Shown: piece after piece, positions 1-5,128 of the stretch
Position numbering within the stretch: the stretch's first letter is position 1
Layout: the number at the start of each line of letters is the position of its first letter
Assembly: GCA_025354075.1 (NCBI GenBank)
Contig: JANXNO010000220.1
Location: 1-6,644, forward strand
DNA length: 6,644 nt
Source: Burkholderiales bacterium
GTDB lineage: Bacteria; Pseudomonadota; Gammaproteobacteria; Burkholderiales; Casimicrobiaceae
Direction: 5' to 3'
Notes under the pieces: model-generated
The model's database searches: none
The model's input: the letters and a program-made list of their open reading frames with translations, nothing else
What the model was told of the DNA's origin: nothing
Made by a program: the position numbers and the translations under genes

Positions 1-761
1 AATGCCGCCACCCCGTCGCGCTCCGTCGAATGGTGTCCGGCCCCAATCAGTGTGATATTCGACTCGCGGGCCTGATGCACGTGCTGCTCGCTGATTTCGC
101 CTGTGATGAAGGCATCCGCACCCGCGTCAATCGCATCGCCCAGCAGCGATCCGCCCGCGCCGGTACACCAGGCAATAGTCTTGATCAAACGCTCGGGGTG
201 GTTGTACAGCGTCACCCGGCGGCCGTAGTGGCGGGCCACATACGCGGCGAGCACCGTGCAGCGCACCGGCACGCTCACGCCCAGCTCACCGAGCATCACC
301 AGACCTGATTCGCCGACTACGCCCTTTGGCAGCAGGCCCAGCCGTCGGCCCATACAGGCGTTGTTGCCCACCTCGGCGTGCATGTCGAGCGGTAGGTGAT
401 ACGCGTACAGGTTGATGTTGGCAGCGAGCAGTGCGGCGACGCGTGCACGGTGATAACCGACCATGCGTGGGTCGTCGCCCTTCCAGAACAAGCCGTGATG
501 CACAATCAGGGCGTCAGCTTTGGCCTCGACGGCCGCATCGATCAGGGCCTTGTTTGCCGTGACGCCAACCACAATATGCGCTATTGTGTCGCGACCGGAC
601 ACCTGCAACCCGTTGACCGCAACATCTTTAAAGCGCCGACTATCAAGAAAAGTGTCAATATGAAGGGTGAGCGCATCACGGGGCACCTTGCCGAAAGTTT
701 GCGTGTTCAAGGGATTCGTTTCAAGGTCTTGAATAAAATTATGAAGATCAACGGTGCGCAC
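1..761 (-). CDS. Nif3-like dinuclear metal centre protein (YbgI/DUF34 family), C-terminus cut off
   Basis: The reading frame enters at position 761 and is still open at the window edge, giving 253 residues; by comparison with E. coli YbgI about 20-25 are missing. Family marks are NGLQV (50-54), the HHG metal motif (His88, His89), HLPLD (Asp126), GNNA (132-135), ITGE (219-222) and GAGHHSTER (His243, Glu247). Their spacing matches the five metal ligands of YbgI. These proteins form hexameric toroids with a two-metal site; the substrate is uncertain (a GTP cyclohydrolase-like role has been suggested for relatives). The start at 761 is a GTG preceded by GAGGG at 6 bases, and an in-frame TAA lies upstream with no ATG between. 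A second GTG at 686 would make the N-terminus match YbgI exactly in length but has no good ribosome site. The usual Pro of the PNGLQ motif is Val49 here. The gene diverges from the HtrA gene. Family certain, start and biochemical role not. Confidence 0.93.
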   Translation of the reverse strand, partial: MRTVDLHNFIQDLETNPLNTQTFGKVPRDALTLHIDTFLDSRRFKDVAVNGLQVSGRDTIAHIVVGVTANKALIDAAVEAKADALIVHHGLFWKGDDPRMVGYHRARVAALLAANINLYAYHLPLDMHAEVGNNACMGRRLGLLPKGVVGESGLVMLGELGVSVPVRCTVLAAYVARHYGRRVTLYNHPERLIKTIAWCTGAGGSLLGDAIDAGADAFITGEISEQHVHQARESNITLIGAGHHSTERDGVAA

Positions 762-871
762 GGACGTCCCTCGATAGCTATCTTGTTTTAAATAATATGT
801 CTTTTAGCGATGAGCTTCATCGCTGGGATTAATGATTTTTTGCCACACTTCTTACGGGTAACACCATCACT
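762..871. promoter_or_regulatory. Divergent intergenic region between the Nif3 gene and the HtrA protease gene
   Basis: This 110-base AT-rich gap must hold the promoters of both flanking genes. On the minus strand a -10-like TATTAT (792-797) is present with only a poor -35 (ATGAAG). On the plus strand TAATAT (793-798) could be a -10, but no -35 matches it. I looked for a sigmaE-type promoter (GAACTT, about 16 bases, TCTGA), as seen in front of some envelope proteases, and did not find one. The most distinct element is the inverted repeat at 806-824, listed separately. Confidence 0.5.
806..824. repeat. Perfect inverted repeat, 8-base arms, in the divergent spacer
   Basis: AGCGATGA (806-813) and TCATCGCT (817-824) are perfect reverse complements around a 3-base centre. 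The element lies 48 bases before the HtrA start codon and 45 bases before the Nif3 GTG. No T-tract follows on either strand, so it does not look like an intrinsic terminator. It could be an operator for a dimeric regulator or a leader-RNA hairpin. The repeat itself is certain; its function is inferred. Confidence 0.6.
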
Positions 872-2062
872 ATGCTGAAGCGATTATGGCTCGTATTTGC
901 GCAGGTCTGCACGATCTGTGTCGCTATTCTGTTTACGGTGAGCACGCTGCGACCTGAATGGCTGGCCAGAGGTTCAGCGGGCGTAGCGATGGTGCCTGCC
1001 GTACCAGTGATCGCGAGCAGCGCGCCGGTCAGCCCGTCCCTGCCAGTAGCCGCCTCGGGCCGTCCGCAGGCCAACAGCTACAGCGAAGCCGCGAAACGTG
1101 CCCTGCCCTCCATCGTCAAGATCGCCACCAGCGCCCAGCGTCGAACCCGCAATCCGCTGGCCGACGACCCGACGTTTCAGCGCTTTTTTGGACGTCAGCG
1201 CGAAGAAGGCAACGCGCAACAGCTGATTGGTGAAGGCTCGGGCGTGATCGTACGCGCGGATGGCTACATCCTGACCAACAACCACGTGGTTGAAGGCGCA
1301 CAACAAATTCAGGTGGAGTTGACCGACAAGCGCGTGCTGCCCGCCAAAGTGATTGGCATCGATCCCGACAGCGATCTAGCAGTGATCAAAATTGAAGGCG
1401 CCGATTTTCCTGCCATCACACTTGCGGACTCACAGACGTTGCAAGTGGCGGACGTGGTGCTCGCCATCGGCAATCCGTTCGGCGTGTTCGGCAACACCGT
1501 CACCATGGGCATCGTGAGCGCGCTGGGCCGCACGCAGCTCTCCGAGACCAACGTGTTCGAGAGTTTCATCCAGACCGATGCTGCGATCAATCAGGGCAAC
1601 TCTGGCGGCGCGCTGGTCAACACCAACGGCGATCTGGTCGGCATCAATTCAAGCATCTTCACCCGCACCGGTGACTTCTCTGGCATCGGCTTTGCCATTC
1701 CCACGGCGCTGGCCAAACCGATCATGGAGCAGCTGATTGCGTCGGGAGAGGTCAAGCGCGGTTATCTGGGCGTTAACCTCGGCACCGTGACCACCGAGAT
1801 CGCTGAGCGGCTATCGCTTAAAGACGCTAAAGGCGCGTTTGTCGGCGCGGTGCTCGACGGTGCGCCGGGCAGCCGCGCGGGTCTTCGCGTCAACGATGTA
1901 ATCGTGGAAATCAATGGTAAAGCCACAACTGATCGAACGGAAGCCGTGAATACGATTGCAATGGTAGCCCCCGAACAAACGATCCCGCTTAAGGTCGTGC
2001 GTCAGGGCGAGCTGGTCGAGCTGAAAGTTACGCTTGGAACCCGTCCGAGGGCAAAGCGTTAA
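872..2062 (+). CDS. Membrane-anchored Do/HtrA-family serine endopeptidase with one PDZ domain (DegS/AlgW-like)
   Basis: This is a 396-residue periplasmic serine protease. Residues 5-25 form a hydrophobic segment after a short basic end (MLKR), with no evident cleavage site, so it is probably an N-terminal anchor. A Pro/Ala-rich linker follows (35-68). The trypsin-like domain (about 72-290) has all three catalytic residues: His138 in TNNHVVEG, Asp168 in DSDLAV and Ser244 in GNSGGAL. One PDZ domain follows (about 295-390), opening with GYLGV, the peptide-binding loop. One PDZ plus an anchor resembles DegS/AlgW, the regulatory proteases that cut anti-sigma factors, rather than two-PDZ DegP. However, the loop between residues 88 and 118 is long, and in this class such proteins may do general quality control. 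The ATG at 872 is preceded by a weak GGGT about 12 bases away. The gene converges on tatC with a 16-base gap. Family certain, exact role open. Confidence 0.95.
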   Translation: MLKRLWLVFAQVCTICVAILFTVSTLRPEWLARGSAGVAMVPAVPVIASSAPVSPSLPVAASGRPQANSYSEAAKRALPSIVKIATSAQRRTRNPLADDPTFQRFFGRQREEGNAQQLIGEGSGVIVRADGYILTNNHVVEGAQQIQVELTDKRVLPAKVIGIDPDSDLAVIKIEGADFPAITLADSQTLQVADVVLAIGNPFGVFGNTVTMGIVSALGRTQLSETNVFESFIQTDAAINQGNSGGALVNTNGDLVGINSSIFTRTGDFSGIGFAIPTALAKPIMEQLIASGEVKRGYLGVNLGTVTTEIAERLSLKDAKGAFVGAVLDGAPGSRAGLRVNDVIVEINGKATTDRTEAVNTIAMVAPEQTIPLKVVRQGELVELKVTLGTRPRAKR

Positions 2063-2080
2063 GGCAGCGAATTTAACGCT
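2055..2080. repeat. Inverted repeat spanning the convergent ends of the HtrA gene and tatC
   Basis: AGCGTTAA (2055-2062) and TTAACGCT (2073-2080) are perfect reverse complements around a 10-base loop. The left arm contains the HtrA TAA stop; the right arm covers two of the three bases of the tatC TAG stop (2079-2081). It is the only stem-loop between two convergent genes, so it may protect or end both transcripts. Neither strand has a U-tract after it, so it is not a standard intrinsic terminator. Confidence 0.45.
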
Positions 2081-2837
2081 ACGCAGCGGCCTCGTCCGCC
2101 TCAGCGCGCGACCGCGGCGTGATGAAGCGGCTGACAATAATGCCAACCTCGTAGAGGATCACCAGTGGCACCGCTAGAAACAGCTGTGACAACACGTCCG
2201 GCGGCGTCACCACCGCCGCAATCACGAACGCGGCGACGATGAAATAGCCGCGAAATTCGCCGAGCTGTTTTACCGTGACAATGCCTGCACGCGTGAGCAC
2301 GGCGAGCACCACCGGCGTCTCGAACGTGATGCCGAATGCGATGAACATGGTCAACGCAAAGCTCCAGTATTTATCGATGTCCGGAGTCATGTTCACGCCC
2401 GCTGGTGTGAAGCCGACGAAGGTCCCGAAGATCGACGGAAACACCACGAAGTACGCGAACGCCATGCCGCAGAAAAACAGCAGCGTGGAAGACACGATGA
2501 TCGGCATCGCCATCTTCTTTTCATGCTTGTACAACCCCGGTGCGACGAACGCCCACATCTGATACAGCACCACCGGCAACGAGATCAAAAAGCCCGCCAT
2601 CAGCGTGACTTTGAGCGGGATGAAGAAGGTGCCTGTGACGTCGGTGGCGATCATCGAGGTGCCGGCGGGAAGCACCTTGAGCATCGGTGCGGCGACCAGC
2701 GCGTAAAGCTCCTTCATGCCGGGATAAGCCATCAGCGCGAAGGTGACGATCAACACTGCGACTACCGATTTGACGAGCCGCTCACGCAGCTCGACTAGGT
2801 GCGAGATGAAGGTTTCTTGGACGGATTCAGTGGACAT
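2079..2837 (-). CDS. tatC: Twin-arginine translocase subunit TatC
   Basis: TatC is the multispanning inner-membrane protein that, with TatB, recognises twin-arginine signal peptides and nucleates the translocase. At 252 residues it is close to the E. coli protein (258). The N-terminal cytoplasmic motif HLVELRERL (13-21) carries Glu16 and Arg18, equivalents of E. coli Glu15 and Arg17. Further on come Pro51, the WAFVAPGLYKHE stretch with Phe97 and Glu106 (signal-peptide site), FGITFETPV with Glu173 in a membrane helix, and TPPD with Asp214. Six hydrophobic helices are visible, near residues 23-40, 70-93, 111-133, 158-180, 196-211 and 216-237. It ends in a charged Ala/Glu-rich tail. It is the last gene of the hisI-to-tatC cluster, with an unusually long 125-base gap after tatB and no clear Shine-Dalgarno. 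All key residues are present, so it should be functional. Confidence 0.97.
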   Translation of the reverse strand: MSTESVQETFISHLVELRERLVKSVVAVLIVTFALMAYPGMKELYALVAAPMLKVLPAGTSMIATDVTGTFFIPLKVTLMAGFLISLPVVLYQMWAFVAPGLYKHEKKMAMPIIVSSTLLFFCGMAFAYFVVFPSIFGTFVGFTPAGVNMTPDIDKYWSFALTMFIAFGITFETPVVLAVLTRAGIVTVKQLGEFRGYFIVAAFVIAAVVTPPDVLSQLFLAVPLVILYEVGIIVSRFITPRSRAEADEAAA

Positions 2838-2962
2838 GGATCAATGGCTTGGCGGTTTACCTGTAGGCGCGGCGCTGCCGCGACCGATGGCGAAGCAATG
2901 CAGCGGCGGTTCGCAAAGTGAAGGTCGCGGCAAAACCGCTACCACCTGAGCCACGCTTAACT
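2838..2962 (-). other. Structured tatB-tatC spacer with nested inverted repeats
   Basis: No gene is apparent in these 125 bases. TGCCGCGACC (2876-2885) is the exact reverse complement of GGTCGCGGCA (2923-2932). Just outside it, GCGGTTT (2852-2858) pairs with AAACCGC (2933-2939). The left inner arm can instead fold locally: CGCGGC (2868-2873) pairs with GCCGCG (2877-2882) over a 3-base loop. Two exclusive RNA folds are therefore possible just ahead of tatC. No terminator T-tract and no convincing promoter are visible. Function, if any, is inferred. Confidence 0.45.
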
Positions 2963-3526
2963 TCACGCAACCTTTTTAGCGGCATCTGCGCCGTTGGCAG
3001 ACTCCGGCGAATTGGCCGGTGGCGACTGCGGCAAACTCGCCGTCATCTGCTCAGCCGAAATCATCGGCTTGATCTCCGCGATCTGCTCACTTGCCTGCTC
3101 GGCAATGGACTTTTCCAGCGCTGCAACTTCGTCCTGCGCGGTGAGCGCCGCATGTGGCGCAGCAATGCTGTTTTCTACGGCATGTGTTGCTTTCGCCTGC
3201 GCAGCCAAAGCGTCACTTTCAGCTTGTGCTAGCGAGGTGTTGACGCTGCTCTGAACGCTTGCGGCCTCCTGCTCGACGCTTCGCCCCGCATCGTTCACAG
3301 CAGTCTCAAAACTGCGCGCGGCATCCTTCGCCTGTTCCTGCAATTTGCGCAGCTCATCCATCTGCATTTCGCGATCAATGTCTTGCTTGACCTGATTGGC
3401 GTAGCCGCGCGCGCGACCCAGCAAATGGCCGAGCGTTCGCGCGACCTTGGGCAGTTTTTCCGGCCCGAGCACGATCAACGCGACCACCGCGATGATCATC
3501 ATCTTGCCGAAGGAAAGTTCAAACAT
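2963..3526 (-). CDS. tatB: Twin-arginine translocase subunit TatB
   Basis: TatB pairs with TatC in the receptor complex for twin-arginine signal peptides. The 187-residue protein has the expected plan: a single membrane helix at about 5-20, the hinge GPEKLP (21-26), an amphipathic helix (about 27-45), then a long Ala/Glu/Gln-rich, probably helical or coiled-coil tail (about 48-155) and a Pro/Ser/Ala-rich end. The MFELSF opening and LGPEKLPKVAR stretch separate it from TatA, which has FGTKKL at that place. Residue 8 is Lys where E. coli TatB has Glu8; to my recollection Lys is usual in betaproteobacterial TatB. The gene follows tatA after 44 bases, without a clear Shine-Dalgarno. Its tail is slightly longer than that of E. 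coli TatB (171 residues). Identity is secure. Confidence 0.96.
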   Translation of the reverse strand: MFELSFGKMMIIAVVALIVLGPEKLPKVARTLGHLLGRARGYANQVKQDIDREMQMDELRKLQEQAKDAARSFETAVNDAGRSVEQEAASVQSSVNTSLAQAESDALAAQAKATHAVENSIAAPHAALTAQDEVAALEKSIAEQASEQIAEIKPMISAEQMTASLPQSPPANSPESANGADAAKKVA

Positions 3527-3570
3527 CTAATGCACGCGTTACAGCACAAACATCATGGACAGAGTGTGCT

Positions 3571-3795
3571 TCAGACCTTGTCGCGCTTGGCTTCGCCTTC
3601 GATCACGTTCGGCGCAGCGGCTGGTGGCGCTTCAGTGCTGCCCTTGGCAGCGTCTTCGCCGCCCTTCATACCGCTCTTGAAATCGTTGACGGCACCGCCC
3701 AGGTCTTTGCCCACGCCGCGCAGTTTTTTGGTGCCGAACACCATCACCACGATCAGCAGAACGATGAGCCAGTGCCAAATTGAAAATGAACCCAT
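3571..3795 (-). CDS. tatA: Twin-arginine translocase subunit TatA (TatA/E family)
   Basis: TatA is the pore-forming or membrane-thinning subunit that assembles on demand at TatBC to pass folded proteins. The 74-residue protein is typical: a short membrane helix (about 4-19) with a polar residue at position 8 (His; Gln in E. coli), the hinge FGTKKL (20-25), an amphipathic helix (about 26-44) with Gly33 and Phe39, and a short Pro/Ala-rich acidic tail. The start is firm: an AGGAG box (3802-3806) sits 6 bases before the ATG, the strongest ribosome site in the cluster. This fits the need to make TatA in excess over TatB and TatC. It follows hinT after 18 bases. Confidence 0.96.
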   Translation of the reverse strand: MGSFSIWHWLIVLLIVVMVFGTKKLRGVGKDLGGAVNDFKSGMKGGEDAAKGSTEAPPAAAPNVIEGEAKRDKV

Positions 3796-3801
3796 AACAA
3801 T

Positions 3802-3806
3802 CTCCT
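3802..3806 (-). promoter_or_regulatory. Strong ribosome binding site of tatA
   Basis: On the minus strand this reads AGGAG, 6 bases before the tatA ATG. tatB, tatC, hinT and hisI have no comparable box. The contrast suggests that TatA output is raised at translation, in line with its known excess over the other subunits. Confidence 0.75.
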
Positions 3807-3813
3807 AAATTCT

Positions 3814-4182
3814 CTACGTCTTGTCGTCCATTGCAATCATACGACCCAATGGTGTCGGGCCACCCAACACATGCATGTGCAGGTGGAAAACATCTTGTCG
3901 GCCCACACGACCGTCGTTGATGATAGTGCGGAATCCGTCCGTCGAACCCGCATCCTTGGCGACCTGTGACGCTACCAACATCATTTTACCGAGCACCTGC
4001 TGATCCGCCGCCTGTACTGCCGAGAGGCCAGTGATGTGGCGCTTCGGGATCACCAGCAAATGCACGGGGGCTGACGGATGGATGTCCTTGAACACCAGAA
4101 CCTCGTCATCCTCATAGACCCGGCTAGACGGGATAACGTTCTCAATGATTTTGCAGAAGATACAGTGGGGGTCTGTGCTCAT
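3814..4182 (-). CDS. hinT: HIT-family purine nucleoside phosphoramidase (HinT-like)
   Basis: HinT proteins are small cytoplasmic dimers that hydrolyse adenosine or guanosine 5'-phosphoramidates and aminoacyl-adenylate adducts. The 122-residue product has the usual N-terminus with CIFCKII (7-13; Cys7 and Cys10 fit a zinc-binding pair), VFKDIHPSAPVHLLVIPK (30-47), IINDG (87-91) and the histidine triad HLHMHV (His100, His102, His104). His102 should be the nucleophile. The ATG at 4182 is chosen because homology begins there. The frame could open at a GTG at 4272, but that would add 30 unrelated residues overlapping hisE. No Shine-Dalgarno is seen; the gene lies 43 bases after hisE and 18 before tatA, so it is probably cotranscribed with both. 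A place between hisE and tatA is a familiar betaproteobacterial arrangement. Confidence 0.95.
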   Translation of the reverse strand: MSTDPHCIFCKIIENVIPSSRVYEDDEVLVFKDIHPSAPVHLLVIPKRHITGLSAVQAADQQVLGKMMLVASQVAKDAGSTDGFRTIINDGRVGRQDVFHLHMHVLGGPTPLGRMIAMDDKT

Positions 4183-4202
4183 GGTTGTGTGAGTGTGTTT
4201 TT

Positions 4203-4220
4203 TGCGGGAACGCTCCCACA
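4203..4220 (-). repeat. Short stem-loop between hisE and hinT
   Basis: On the transcribed strand TGTGGGA and TCCCGCA form a 7-pair stem (one G-U) closed by the tetraloop GCGT. An A-run, not a T-run, follows in the transcript, so it is not an intrinsic terminator for the cluster. It might be a processing or stability element, or chance. Confidence 0.3.
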
Positions 4221-4225
4221 GGTCA

Positions 4226-4576
4226 TTATTTTGGGCGCGCGGCCTTCTCTTCAATGCCGGACATACCCTCACGCCGGGCGAGTTCTGCTACGACGTCGTC
4301 GCCCGACGCATCGTAGCGCGACAGTGCGACAAGCATGTGAAACCAAACGTCCGCCGCTTCGCTGATCACCTTGGCGCGCGAATGATCGGACGCGGCACCC
4401 TCGCAATCTTTGCACGCCATGATGAATTCCGCGGTTTCTTCGCCCACTTTTTTGAGCGCAGCGTCCGGTGCTTTGGCCAACAGTTTGGCGACGTATGATG
4501 CCGCAGGATCAGCGCCCGCGCGCGACGCAAACGTCTGCGCCAGACGCTCGAAGACGGCGGCTTTTTCAGCGCTCAC
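4226..4576 (-). CDS. hisE: Phosphoribosyl-ATP pyrophosphohydrolase (HisE)
   Basis: HisE carries out the second step of histidine biosynthesis, removing pyrophosphate from phosphoribosyl-ATP to give phosphoribosyl-AMP, the HisI substrate. The 116-residue product is an all-alpha MazG-like NTP pyrophosphohydrolase. KKVGEETAE (42-50) and SEAADVWFH (72-80) supply the acidic magnesium ligands Glu46, Glu47, Glu50, Glu73 and Asp76, and the family ending [17 protein letters not shown] is intact. The GTG at 4576 is the start: a GGAG box (4584-4587) lies 7 bases upstream and the first homologous residues follow directly. The open frame runs further up (to 4729), but only as a shadow inside hisI. It overlaps the last 11 bases of hisI, implying translational coupling. 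HisE and HisI are separate here rather than fused as in enteric bacteria. Confidence 0.95.
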   Translation of the reverse strand: MSAEKAAVFERLAQTFASRAGADPAASYVAKLLAKAPDAALKKVGEETAEFIMACKDCEGAASDHSRAKVISEAADVWFHMLVALSRYDASGDDVVAELARREGMSGIEEKAARPK

Positions 4577-4982
4577 CGTACATCTCCGCTGCTGATTTGA
4601 TCGGCTCGAATTCTGTGATCCACGCGCCGTCCTCCAGTTTGCGGAAAAAGCAGTTGCGTCTGCCGGTGTGACACGCGATGCCGCCCAATTGCTCGACCTT
4701 AAGCAACACCACGTCGCCGTCGCAATCAATGCGTACTTCGCGCAGGATTTGCAGGTGGCCGGATGATTCGCCCTTCATCCACGCTGACTTGCGGGAGCGC
4801 GAGTAATAGCAGGCTTTGCCGGTTTCTAGCGTACGCAGAAACGCGGCGCGATCCATCCACGCGACCATCAAAATTTCATTGGTCACGGCATCTTGCACGA
4901 TGGCCGGCACGAGCCCGTTGGCATCGAACGCGAGCTGATCGAGCACACTGGCAGGGACGGAAATTTGCGGTGATTCGGACAT
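4566..4982 (-). CDS. hisI: Phosphoribosyl-AMP cyclohydrolase (HisI)
   Basis: HisI opens the adenine ring of phosphoribosyl-AMP, the third step of histidine biosynthesis. The 138-residue protein shows the family core: LMVAWMD (38-44), the YYSRSR stretch (59-64), WMKGESSGH (68-76), the magnesium-binding DCDGD (Asp86, Asp88, Asp90) and the zinc cysteines Cys87, Cys104 (in ACHTG) and Cys111 (in NCFF). All metal residues are present. The ATG at 4982 fits the family N-terminus, although no Shine-Dalgarno stands before it. It is the first gene of the cluster running to tatC and has its own promoter-like sequence. In many relatives hisF lies directly upstream; here the upstream gene is maiA, so hisI-hisE is detached from the rest of the histidine genes, at least locally. 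Confidence 0.96.
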   Translation of the reverse strand: MSESPQISVPASVLDQLAFDANGLVPAIVQDAVTNEILMVAWMDRAAFLRTLETGKACYYSRSRKSAWMKGESSGHLQILREVRIDCDGDVVLLKVEQLGGIACHTGRRNCFFRKLEDGAWITEFEPIKSAAEMYGER

Positions 4983-5010
4983 GGATTGAGTCTATCAGCT
5001 AAGCGTTGAA

Positions 5011-5031
5011 ACGCCCATTTAATATGGGCGT
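5011..5031 (-). repeat. Leader stem-loop ahead of hisI
   Basis: ACGCCCAT (5011-5018) and ATGGGCGT (5024-5031) are perfect reverse complements around a 5-base loop. The element starts about 7 bases after the likely transcription start and ends 28 bases before the hisI ATG, so it should fold at the 5' end of the cluster mRNA. No U-tract follows, so it does not look like a classical attenuator terminator, and no histidine-rich leader peptide is visible. A role in mRNA stability or regulation is inferred. Confidence 0.5.
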
Positions 5032-5044
5032 AAGCAGATGAAAC

Positions 5045-5072
5045 GTTATAAGTCGACTTATTGGTAAATCAA
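5045..5072 (-). promoter_or_regulatory. Predicted sigma70-type promoter of the hisI-hisE-hinT-tatABC cluster
   Basis: On the minus strand a -35 TTGATT (5067-5072, 4 of 6 consensus) and a -10 TATAAC (5045-5050, 5 of 6) are separated by 16 bases. Transcription would start near 5038, leaving a leader of about 55 bases before hisI. Nothing comparable was noticed inside the cluster, whose genes are close together. This is therefore the best candidate for driving all six genes. A promoter internal to the spacer before tatC cannot be excluded. Confidence 0.55.
5048..5061. promoter_or_regulatory. Perfect 14-base palindrome in the hisI promoter spacer, possible operator
   Basis: ATAAGTCGACTTAT is its own reverse complement. 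It fills most of the gap between the predicted -35 and -10 boxes and overlaps three bases of the -10. A protein dimer bound here would block RNA polymerase, so a repressor site is plausible. I do not recognise it as the site of a known regulator. Confidence 0.4.
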
Positions 5073-5094
5073 GCACCGCGCCCAATCAGAACGA

Positions 5095-5119
5095 GGTATT
5101 CACGTAAAAGCTGAACACC
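5095..5119 (-). terminator. Weak stem-loop after maiA, possible terminator
   Basis: On the minus strand GGTGTTCA and TGAATACC form an 8-pair stem (one G-U) with a 9-base loop, starting 9 bases after the maiA stop. Only a poor U-rich run (TCGTTCT) follows, so termination would be inefficient by this element alone. No better terminator was found between maiA and hisI. Confidence 0.3.
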
Positions 5120-5128
5120 AAAAATCAT

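Noticed and set aside
396..791. Plus-strand open frame of 131 residues
   Set aside because: It lies opposite the Nif3 gene, whose minus-strand translation carries all family motifs; the plus-strand product resembles nothing.
2994..3254. Plus-strand open frames of 86-104 residues opposite tatB
   Set aside because: They are products of the Ala/Glu-rich repetitive codon pattern of the TatB tail on the other strand; no recognisable protein or ribosome site.
4194..4220. Stem with a T-run as an intrinsic terminator
   Set aside because: On the plus strand the T-run precedes the stem, and on the minus strand an A-run follows it, so the order is wrong in both directions.
4183..4272. N-terminal extension of HinT from a GTG at 4272
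   Set aside because: The extra 30 residues are unlike the family, overlap the end of hisE, and HIT homology begins at the ATG at 4182.
4577..4729. N-terminal extension of HisE
   Set aside because: It is an out-of-frame reading of hisI; the GTG at 4576 has a well-placed GGAG and fits the family start.
5024..5072. Histidine-type attenuator with leader peptide
   Set aside because: No short frame with consecutive His codons and no U-tract after the stem; only a promoter and a plain stem-loop are supported.
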